Origin: JAJPXC01 sp964510535 | GTDB lineage: Bacteria; Bacteroidota; Bacteroidia; Bacteroidales; Muribaculaceae | Reading direction: 5' to 3' | Assembly: GCA_964510535.1 (NCBI GenBank) | Contig: CAZECG010000012.1 | Location: 1-64,000, forward strand | Length of the DNA: 64,000 nt | In this document: positions 1 to 6,080 of the stretch, in pieces | How positions within the stretch are numbered: the stretch's first letter is position 1 | Layout: each line of letters starts with the position of its first letter | The notes under the pieces: generated by a model | The model's input: only the letters and a program-made list of their open reading frames with translations | The model's database searches: none | Told to the model about the DNA's origin: nothing | Program-made: the position numbers and the translations under genes

Positions 1-171
1 TTCTCTTCCGCCTCTGCAAAATATATGCCTAAACACAGGTTTATTACTATGCGCCCTTATTGGGGGTCAAAATAGTACATAAAGGCGGGTATTAGCTTGG
101 GTTGGGTTACGATGTCAAATATATTTGTCATCTTTGCAGGTGGTATGCGGTTTAGGTAAATATTAAATGCG

Positions 172-591
172 ATGAAGAAGGTTTATAAAACGAAAGTCTC
201 AATATGGCTTGTGTGTGCCATTGTGGGAATCTTTGTGATTTCTATGACTCCCGTATTAGCCTGCGATTTTTCGTGGACTGCGCTCACGGTTGAAGCGTTA
301 ATACTCTGTTTTGTGCTCTACTCTTTTTTTGATATTCGTTATGTTATTTGTGATAACGTTCTCTCGGTTAAATGCGGGATATTCTCAATCGCGAGTTGTG
401 ACATAAACCAAATCAGGCAAATAAAAGATACGAGATCTATCCTTTCAGCGCCGGCGGCCTCGTTAGACCGAATTGCAATTTATTTAGTCAAGCAAAAAAC
501 TCCGATTGTCATTTCGCCTAAAGACAAAATAGGTTTCATTAGAGATTTGCAATCAATAAACCCCGATATCGCTTACATAGGTGAGTTATAA
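172..591 (+). CDS. PH-domain membrane protein (bPH_4-like)
   Basis: 139 residues. Two hydrophobic segments (about residues 10-30 and 36-57) are followed by a soluble C-terminal part that reads like the bacterial pleckstrin-homology-like family bPH_4: a YVICDNVLSVKCG strand pair, then SLDRIAIYL and the closing VISPKDKIGFIRDLQSINP, which is typical of that family. The function of these small inner-membrane proteins is not established. The gene stands alone. Its 3' end overlaps the 3' end of the convergent gene at 573-833 by 19 bases. Base composition is lower in G+C than the core genes, as in the rest of this accessory patch. I am fairly sure of the domain and make no claim on function. Confidence 0.75.
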   Translation: MKKVYKTKVSIWLVCAIVGIFVISMTPVLACDFSWTALTVEALILCFVLYSFFDIRYVICDNVLSVKCGIFSIASCDINQIRQIKDTRSILSAPAASLDRIAIYLVKQKTPIVISPKDKIGFIRDLQSINPDIAYIGEL

Positions 592-833
592 GTGGCCGTT
601 TCTATAACTTCGGTCAAGGGGGCTCCTTCAATCGCCATTGACATAAATGCGCATTGTGTCGCGGGCTTATCGGTCGCGAATACATAGTCCCCCTTTTGCC
701 CTATCACAACATATTCTTTTGCCCAAGAGGGCATACCGGGGAAATTACCATATCCATGACAAACAACTAATTTTTCGCCGGTCCATTGTTTATTAACAGT
801 AGTATGATTGATCGATACCGTGAAAGATGACAT
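573..833 (-). CDS. hypothetical protein, 86 aa
   Basis: 86 residues with no signal peptide or membrane segment. I do not recognise a family. The composition is that of a soluble globular protein (aromatic and glycine residues around HGYGNFPGMPSWAKEY). It lies between the convergent PH-domain gene, with which its end overlaps, and hicB, 41 bases upstream in the same direction. The size and setting in a decayed accessory patch allow either a small accessory gene or a remnant of a longer one. Confidence 0.5.
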   Translation of the reverse strand: MSSFTVSINHTTVNKQWTGEKLVVCHGYGNFPGMPSWAKEYVVIGQKGDYVFATDKPATQCAFMSMAIEGAPLTEVIETATYNSPM

Positions 834-874
834 CCAAACTGAGACGCTTTCACTATTTTAGCACACTTCTTTAA

Positions 875-1219
875 TCATCCAAGTACGTGAGCCACTTCAT
901 TCGACACGGCGTTGTTGATGAAGTCGTTTATGGTTGTTCCGGCTGCTGAGGCTGCGGCGGCTACTCTACCATGAAGCTCTGATGGCATACGTAATACCAG
1001 CTTGCCGCTATAAGGTTTGGCCGGAGCTATTCCTCGCTCTTCACAGCTTACAAGATAATCATCAATAGCTCCTTGAAAATCATCAGTAATCTCCTCTATC
1101 GTAGTGCCTTTGTAAGATATAAGAGTGCCATGAAGACCTTGCACCTTTCCGAACAAGCATTTGTCTTCATCGCTGTATTCTACCGAGCCGGTATATCCTT
1201 TGTATTTCAAGAGACCCAT
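875..1219 (-). CDS. hicB: HicB-family antitoxin
   Basis: 114 residues with the two-part HicB layout. The N-terminal half (about 3-60, YKGYTGSVEYSDEDKCLFGKV) is the partial RNase-H-like fold that binds and masks HicA. The C-terminal part (about 72-112, KLVLRMPSELHGRVAAAA then INDFINNAV) is a ribbon-helix-helix DNA-binding domain used for autoregulation. In this family the toxin gene hicA sits immediately upstream. Here only the last 38 codons of hicA remain (1221-1337), ending one base before the hicB start codon. The antitoxin therefore looks complete while its partner is destroyed, making it an orphan antitoxin that could still act on a related toxin elsewhere. Confidence 0.9.
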   Translation of the reverse strand: MGLLKYKGYTGSVEYSDEDKCLFGKVQGLHGTLISYKGTTIEEITDDFQGAIDDYLVSCEERGIAPAKPYSGKLVLRMPSELHGRVAAAASAAGTTINDFINNAVSNEVAHVLG

Positions 1220-1220
1220 A

Positions 1221-1337
1221 TTATATCAGTTTTAATTCGTTCAACGTGTCAACTGATTGTTTTACTTGGTATGATTTAAGTTCACCTGACGGGTGCGGCT
1301 TGTGGAGTAATTCTTTAGCGCTATCACAGGTGAAATT
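1221..1337 (-). pseudogene. hicA: hicA toxin remnant (C-terminal 38 codons)
   Basis: Reading the minus strand directly upstream of hicB in one frame gives 38 codons ending in TAA at 1221-1223. The translation includes ELLHKPHPSGELKSYQVKQ and ends in NELKLI. This matches the conserved end of one HicA subgroup (HKPHP, then a K-x-YQVK helix). In-frame TAA at 1338-1340 closes it upstream, no start codon exists, and the N-terminal half of the toxin is missing. The break falls at the edge of the palindromic element at 1364-1435, so that element replaced or was inserted with loss of the 5' half. The frame and motifs are seen directly; the deletion history is inference. Confidence 0.8.
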
Positions 1338-1363
1338 TTAAAGAGAGGCTGTGTCAAAATGAG

Positions 1364-1402
1364 CCGCGCCCTAAAAGTTATGCAAGAACTTTTGGGGCGC
1401 GG
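1364..1402. repeat. dispersed GC palindrome, copy A
   Basis: A 16-base arm at 1364-1379 (starting CCGCGCCC and ending AAAAGTT) pairs with 1387-1402 (AACTTTT through GGGGCGCGG) around a 7-base loop, with one T-G wobble. It is preceded by GAGAGGCTGTGTCAAAA at about 1344-1360. Similar elements with the same core, CTTTTGGGGYGC followed by GGTT, lie at 13962-14003 and 26503-26538. This is either a terminator-like hairpin or a small dispersed repeat. Confidence 0.7.
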
Positions 1403-1405
1403 TTA

Positions 1406-1435
1406 AATTTTTTTATTTCAGGAAATAAAAAAATT
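1406..1435. repeat. perfect AT-rich palindrome
   Basis: Arms of 14 bases, 1406-1419 and 1422-1435, are perfectly complementary around a two-base AG loop. Each arm is an A or T run of seven bases plus flanks. It begins directly after copy A of the GC palindrome. Such a structure can terminate transcription in both directions. The other copies of the GC palindrome do not have it. Confidence 0.6.
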
Positions 1436-1464
1436 GGCGATAGGCGGCTCGGAGCAGCTGATAC

Positions 1465-1748
1465 TACTCATGGTCATCGTCATCTGAGTCTATACGGACA
1501 AAGGTGACTACCCAATCGTAGACGTATTCATCTTCTGAATATTTGTAATGGAGCTGCATTTCTGTTGATGATAGGCTTTCCACCGTGAATTTGGATACTT
1601 CATCATATTCCTCGCCCCAGCCGATTGTGAGTGTGTTTCCTTTATAGCTCCATTTTCCATAAGGATAGCCTGCTGAAACCTGGTCTCTGAATGCTGAAAA
1701 TGGCAGTTTAGTCGGTCGATTACTGAATCTGTTTACAAACAGACGTCT
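1465..1748 (-). pseudogene. headless lipocalin-like protein fragment
   Basis: The minus strand is open from a TAA at 1749-1751 down to TAG at 1465-1467, with no ATG near the 5' end. The translation reads like the C-terminal half of the small Bacteroidota lipocalin-like lipoproteins: WSYKGNTLTIGWG, then FTVESLSSTEMQLHY, then WVVTFVRI and an acidic tail (DSDDDDHE). The signal peptide and first strands are missing. This is most likely the surviving 3' part of a truncated gene. The family call rests on the NTLTI and SLSSTEMQL patterns only. Confidence 0.55.
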
Positions 1749-1858
1749 TTATATGTTGGATGAGTTAAATTAGCGTGAGGTTTTCGCATCGCTACAACAT
1801 TTTGCAGCGACGCTCGTTAAAAAAATAACGCTCGCAAAAATGCGACAGCCCGGCTAAT

Positions 1859-2758
1859 ATGAAATTATATCTGCTTATCACACTGCTTGTCACTTCTTTC
1901 CTTAACGCAGCCGCACAAGGCTCCATAACCTACGACCATGTCGCTTCGGCCGACTTCCAAGACCGCGATGACAACAAAGTCGGCTCAAGCTCGCTCGACC
2001 GTGTCACGGCACGCTTCACATTCCCGCTTTCAATCAAGCGCAACCCCGACCGCGCGCTTCCCACCGTCTGGACTCTGACGGCCAACGCCGACTACGCTTC
2101 GCTCGACAACAGCGACGCCGCGCGGCTTCTCAACCCCGACGAAATCATCAACGCCGGAATAACTCTCGGACACACGAGTCCGCTATCGCAAAAATGGGGA
2201 TTAATCGCCGCTGCCGGATGTGGCATCTACGCTATGCCCGACTACATACGCTGGCACTCAATCCTCGCCAACATCATGGCCGTAGCCGTCTACCGTCTCA
2301 ACCCGTCGCTGACAATCGGTGCCGGCGGTGGTCTGACCAACTCGTTCGGCGCTCCTATGATTTTACCGATGGTCTATTTCGACTGGCAACGCAAAGGCAC
2401 GTTCGACTTCAAAGTCAACTTTATGGGACGACTCAACGTGACAGCTTCGATGTGGATTTCGCCCAAGTGGAAATTATCGTTCTCGCCGATTGATATGGAC
2501 GGTATGTCGGCGGTGGTGAACATCGACGGCTCAACAAAAATCTACTCTATGACCATGATTAAGGCCGCGCTCTCGGCCCACTATTATATCAACAAGCGGC
2601 TCAGCGTCTTCGCTTCGGCAGGATATATGTACCGACGCACGGCCAAACTGTCAAACCGACGTTTCAGCGATATGTACAAAAACATCTTCAGCTCCTCGGA
2701 GCGTTACAAATTTGACCCGGCGATGCGTATCACTGCCGGGATAGCCTACGGTTTCTGA
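1859..2758 (+). CDS. secreted outer-membrane beta-barrel protein
   Basis: 299 residues. An N-terminal signal peptide (MKLYLLITLLVTSFLNAAAQ) is followed by alternating amphipathic strands and a C-terminal aromatic residue (GIAYGF), the usual signature of an outer-membrane beta-barrel. Strand-like segments such as GITLGHTSPLSQKWGLIAAAG and LSVFASAGYMYRR recur through the chain. It may belong to the DUF6268 barrel family, but that name is tentative. It faces the parC operon, with only three bases between its stop and the stop of the DUF3108 gene. Role unknown; no transport partner is encoded beside it. Confidence 0.65.
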   Translation: MKLYLLITLLVTSFLNAAAQGSITYDHVASADFQDRDDNKVGSSSLDRVTARFTFPLSIKRNPDRALPTVWTLTANADYASLDNSDAARLLNPDEIINAGITLGHTSPLSQKWGLIAAAGCGIYAMPDYIRWHSILANIMAVAVYRLNPSLTIGAGGGLTNSFGAPMILPMVYFDWQRKGTFDFKVNFMGRLNVTASMWISPKWKLSFSPIDMDGMSAVVNIDGSTKIYSMTMIKAALSAHYYINKRLSVFASAGYMYRRTAKLSNRRFSDMYKNIFSSSERYKFDPAMRITAGIAYGF

Positions 2759-2761
2759 CGC

Positions 2762-3520
2762 TCACGAGCCTGTGTAGAGGCAGTGGACTTTTCCGACAGG
2801 GAGTTTGCCTTCGAGTTTCATTGGAATGCGGCGGGAGTCGGCTGAAATCCATGCGTCCATGTCGTCAGAGGTCTTTTTGCCGCCGTCGCTGGTGAATGTG
2901 AATGATATGTGGTAGCATTTGTGTTCTTTCCCGTCGATTTTGACGTTTTGCACGCCGCGGTATTTGATTGACAACAGCTCTTTGCGCTTTCCCGAGAAGA
3001 TGTGTAGTTGTTTCTGCTCGTCGGGTTTCATCTTGGGGTAGTCGATGTAGCGCATATAATAGTACATGCTGAGCATATCCATCGCTATGCCCTCTGATGT
3101 CATCTCCTTGTGCTGCGTTTTGAGGCCTTTCTCTTTTTTCTTGCGCCGGTTGTGCTCGCAATTGGCTTTCACGCCTGAGTCGGAGTAGTCGTAGGTGACG
3201 ATGTCGTGTTTAAAGTCGCCGCCCTCATGTGATACGTTCTCGTAGCGTAGGGGTTTGAATCCTTCGCGTTGTATCACCCCGGAGAGGGTGTCGCGCACGG
3301 AGTAGAACCTGTCGGCCCATGACGCTGAGCGGGCGGTGAGCTTTGTGTGGTACTCGTCGCCGACGTTACGCACCGACAGCGTGGCCGAGCCGGCCTGCTT
3401 GTTAATCAGACCCCATTTGAACATCACTTTATAGTGCAGGGTCTCGTCGGAAATGTTTGTGGCCGATAGGGTCATCACCGACAGTGCCAGGGCGATAGTC
3501 GCATTCAGTAACTTTCTCAT
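2762..3520 (-). CDS. DUF3108 domain secreted protein
   Basis: 252 residues: signal peptide (MRKLLNATIALALSVMTLSA), then a DUF3108 domain filling the rest. Family features are the early YKVMFKWGLINKQAGSATLSV strand pair, the central IAMDMLSMYYYMRYIDYP helix and the closing DAWISADSRRIPMKLEG, followed by K(L)PVGKVHCLYTG. The family is periplasmic or envelope-associated and of unknown biochemical role. It is the last gene of the run led by parC, 33 bases after tdk. Length and ends fit the family. Confidence 0.85.
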   Translation of the reverse strand: MRKLLNATIALALSVMTLSATNISDETLHYKVMFKWGLINKQAGSATLSVRNVGDEYHTKLTARSASWADRFYSVRDTLSGVIQREGFKPLRYENVSHEGGDFKHDIVTYDYSDSGVKANCEHNRRKKKEKGLKTQHKEMTSEGIAMDMLSMYYYMRYIDYPKMKPDEQKQLHIFSGKRKELLSIKYRGVQNVKIDGKEHKCYHISFTFTSDGGKKTSDDMDAWISADSRRIPMKLEGKLPVGKVHCLYTGS

Positions 3521-3553
3521 AATACGAATAAGACATCAGCGGAGGCCAATGGT

Positions 3554-4177
3554 TTAAAGGTATGGCAAAATGTCGCGCTCGGATTGCTCGATGCGCTTGT
3601 TGCGCCAGCATTTCCGGCACACAGCGATATATCGGTCATCGCCGCCAATCTCAACCTGCGCTCCTTCCTCCACGAAATCGCCGTTGGAGTCGATACGGGC
3701 GTTAATTATGGTTTTGTGTCCGCAGGTGCAGGTCGATTTTATCTCGTCGATTGTGTCGGCTATCTCAAAAAGGCGTCTCGACCCTTCGAAGAGGTGGCTT
3801 TGGAAGTCGGTGCGCAGCCCGTAGCACACAACGTTGCACCCGAAATCATCTACCACTCTCGAGAGTTGGTCGACTTGCTCGGCGGTGAGGAACTGGGCCT
3901 CGTCGATGAGAAACCACTCGATGACCGCTCCTACCTGCTCAAACAGGTCGCGGGCTGTGGCGTACAAGTCTGTGTCCTGATAGATCCAAGTGCATTCGCG
4001 CTCGATGCCTATGCGCGAACGGATGACGTTTTGGTGTTCGCGTGTGTCGATAAATGGTTTCATACACACATAGCGCATTCTGCGCTCTTCAAAGTTGTAG
4101 GCTGTTGTGAGGAGCATGGCGGTCTTTGCCGACCCCATGGTGCCATATCTGAAGTAAAGTTTTCCTATTCTGTTCAT
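3554..4177 (-). CDS. tdk: thymidine kinase
   Basis: 207 residues. It phosphorylates thymidine to dTMP with ATP in the pyrimidine salvage pathway in the cytoplasm. The Walker A loop is GTMGSAKT near residue 13, the Walker B/Mg site is LIDEAQFL near 90-97, and the zinc-binding lasso has cysteine pairs CTCGHK and CRKCW in the last third. This is the bacterial type II (TK1-like) enzyme at normal length. It sits 13 bases after the S41 peptidase gene and 33 before the DUF3108 gene in the minus-strand operon. Cytidine deaminase at 50284-50757 is the other salvage enzyme in the window. Confidence 0.95.
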   Translation of the reverse strand: MNRIGKLYFRYGTMGSAKTAMLLTTAYNFEERRMRYVCMKPFIDTREHQNVIRSRIGIERECTWIYQDTDLYATARDLFEQVGAVIEWFLIDEAQFLTAEQVDQLSRVVDDFGCNVVCYGLRTDFQSHLFEGSRRLFEIADTIDEIKSTCTCGHKTIINARIDSNGDFVEEGAQVEIGGDDRYIAVCRKCWRNKRIEQSERDILPYL

Positions 4178-4190
4178 GGATACTTAAGTG

Positions 4191-5216
4191 TTATAACGAT
4201 TTGAGAATGTCGATGGCGCGGTCGAGCATTGTGTCGCTGCCTGAGAGGGCTGCTATGGGGTCAAGGTCGACGGCGCAGCCGTCGGTCGGGTCGACACCGC
4301 CCTCGGTCGATTCCCCGGTGGCGTCGAGCACCGAGCAAGCCGACAGCCTGACCGCCCAGCCGCAAGGCAGCTCTGACGAGAATGGCAAACCGCTACCGCC
4401 GCCTGTTGTCGCTCCGACGATATACACCTGCGGCAGCAGTTTCATTATCGACACGAAATTGTTGGCGGCTGAGTATGTGGAACGGTTGGTGAGCACCACC
4501 ACCGGCTTGCTCCATAACAGATGGCCTCCGGTGGCGGGGTTGTAGTGGAAAGCCCTCGGTTCGGAGAATTGGTCGTGTCCGGGGCCGGTCTTGTGGGATA
4601 TGTAGCCGACAAGGGTGCGCTTGTTGATGAAGCGCGCCACGAGCGTCTCGACGTTAGTGAGATTCCCGCCGCCGTTGTCGCGTACGTCGATGATGAGGCC
4701 GTCGCAAGTGGCGACATGGTTGAGCACCGCATCAAGATTGCCCTCGCCTATGCCGTATTCAAAACTTGGATAGCGCATATACCCGATGTTTTCCTCCAAG
4801 ATGCCATAGTCTATCGCACCGGTAGAATTGTAGTTGAAGTTGAAATAATATTGCTGCACTAAACGCTCATCGTAGTTCTGAGGGTAGTCGCTCCACCATT
4901 TGCGGTAGTAGGAGGTGTTGAACGGAGCCGAGAGGTTGACGTGCCCGTCTTGAAGCTCATCGAGCATCTCGGCGCAGACGCTAAACAGCTCCTCGGCCGA
5001 CATACGGTCACTGATGCGCGGGGAATAGCGTGAGTATACCTCATTCCAGTCTATCTCTTTCTCGGCGAAAAAGCAGTAGCGCTGGTCGATAATCTGCCAA
5101 AGGGCGTCGAAGTTTCCCCGCTGGTCGTTGTCGTAGTCGGGCAGCTCATGGCACGATGTGGCCACCGCCAAAAACGCGGCCGACAGATATATGATATGTA
5201 GCAGTCGTTTCATCAT
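4191..5216 (-). CDS. S41-family peptidase lipoprotein
   Basis: 341 residues. The signal peptide ends in a lipobox (ATSC, Cys22), so the protein is probably anchored to a membrane in the envelope. An N-terminal helical part (about 30-100, ALWQIIDQRYCFF and EMLDELQDGHVNLSAP) is followed by the S41 C-terminal-processing-peptidase core: GLIIDVRDNGGGN (about 173-185) and VVVLTNRSTYSAAN, where Ser249 is the probable nucleophile. No PDZ domain is evident between them, as in the tricorn-like secreted members of Bacteroidota. It is third in the parC operon, with gaps of 6 and 13 bases to its neighbours. The substrate cannot be told from sequence. Confidence 0.85.
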   Translation of the reverse strand: MMKRLLHIIYLSAAFLAVATSCHELPDYDNDQRGNFDALWQIIDQRYCFFAEKEIDWNEVYSRYSPRISDRMSAEELFSVCAEMLDELQDGHVNLSAPFNTSYYRKWWSDYPQNYDERLVQQYYFNFNYNSTGAIDYGILEENIGYMRYPSFEYGIGEGNLDAVLNHVATCDGLIIDVRDNGGGNLTNVETLVARFINKRTLVGYISHKTGPGHDQFSEPRAFHYNPATGGHLLWSKPVVVLTNRSTYSAANNFVSIMKLLPQVYIVGATTGGGSGLPFSSELPCGWAVRLSACSVLDATGESTEGGVDPTDGCAVDLDPIAALSGSDTMLDRAIDILKSL

Positions 5217-5222
5217 TCTCCA

Positions 5223-6080
5223 TCAATAAAGTGCCGAAATCACGCGGGCGTCGCGATTGAACGGATGGCGTGAGTTCAGTGAAAGCCATTCGCCCGACAG
5301 TCCTATTACAAACGCATGGGTCACCATGCGGGTGGTTATGTGGTTGACTTTGGTCGAGAGTATGTAGTTGCGGTAGCCGAGGCGTAGCGACGTGCCGCCG
5401 AAACGCAAGTCGGCTGTGAGCAGATTTTCCATTGCGAAATAATTGCCCCACCAGGCGCAGTGGGCAAGTCCCGAATCGTCGCCGAGATATATCTCATAGT
5501 ATAACTCACCATAATCGGGAGAGAAAAAGACACCGGTCAAAGGCACTGTCGGCTGATAGCGGAGTGTCACCGGGAGCCGCCCCAGTGTTACGTTCCACGC
5601 AGCCATGGCGGTAGCGTTGACTGTCCAGGCGGCTTTAGCCGAGGCGGGATTATTGCCGTTGCGGTCGTTGTACAGGCATCCGAGGTTCACGCCCGTGCTG
5701 CCGCCGGCGGCGAGAGTCAGCGACCACGGCAGCCTCCAACGGCGCAGCATACCCCATGACGCATCAATAGCTCCCATCCACATCACAGCGTTACGAGCCG
5801 GATTTTGTGTGCGGTCAATCTCGACCGACGCGCTAAGACGCATAATCCAGCGTTCGGGGTCGAACTTCATGGCTTGCATACGCTCGTAGCGGAACGCCGC
5901 TGACCACCCATCATATTTCAGCGGAGACAGGTAGGTGTCAGCAAGGTGAGCGCTTCCCACCTCAAAGGTATAGGCTGCGGCCACAGGACGCAACGGCCTG
6001 ACGCTGTCGGCCACCGAGGCCGTGGCGCACGGCACTGACAGCAGGGCGATTAACGATAACAGGAGTAGTAGCGTTTTCAT
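5223..6080 (-). CDS. DUF3316-like outer-membrane protein
   Basis: 285 residues with a signal peptide (MKTLLLLLSLIALLSVPCATA). The sequence after the signal alternates polar and hydrophobic residues, with family-like motifs FEVGSAHLADTYLSPLKYDG and a late LGYRNYILSTKVNHITTRM, which fits DUF3316, a Bacteroidales family of predicted outer-membrane barrels. Its start codon overlaps the parC stop by one base (TGATG), so translation is probably coupled. Its function is unknown. The constant linkage to parC here probably reflects shared transcription and not shared biochemistry. Confidence 0.7.
   Translation of the reverse strand: MKTLLLLLSLIALLSVPCATASVADSVRPLRPVAAAYTFEVGSAHLADTYLSPLKYDGWSAAFRYERMQAMKFDPERWIMRLSASVEIDRTQNPARNAVMWMGAIDASWGMLRRWRLPWSLTLAAGGSTGVNLGCLYNDRNGNNPASAKAAWTVNATAMAAWNVTLGRLPVTLRYQPTVPLTGVFFSPDYGELYYEIYLGDDSGLAHCAWWGNYFAMENLLTADLRFGGTSLRLGYRNYILSTKVNHITTRMVTHAFVIGLSGEWLSLNSRHPFNRDARVISALY

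Larger units (their letters stand above)
1338..1858. other. gene-free stretch with remnants and inverted repeats
   Basis: There is no intact gene here. The stretch holds the two palindromes (1364-1435), the truncated lipocalin-like frame (1465-1748), and from about 1785 an imperfect inverted repeat (CGACGCTCGTTA, a run of A, then TAACGCTCGCAAAAATGCG) running up to the start of the barrel gene at 1859. The last part probably carries the leader of that gene, but I could not find a clear TAnnTTTG promoter. Confidence 0.6.

Noticed and set aside
3584..4204. Plus-strand frame of 206 codons opposite tdk
   Set aside because: tdk has all its motifs on minus; the opposite frame is a shadow.
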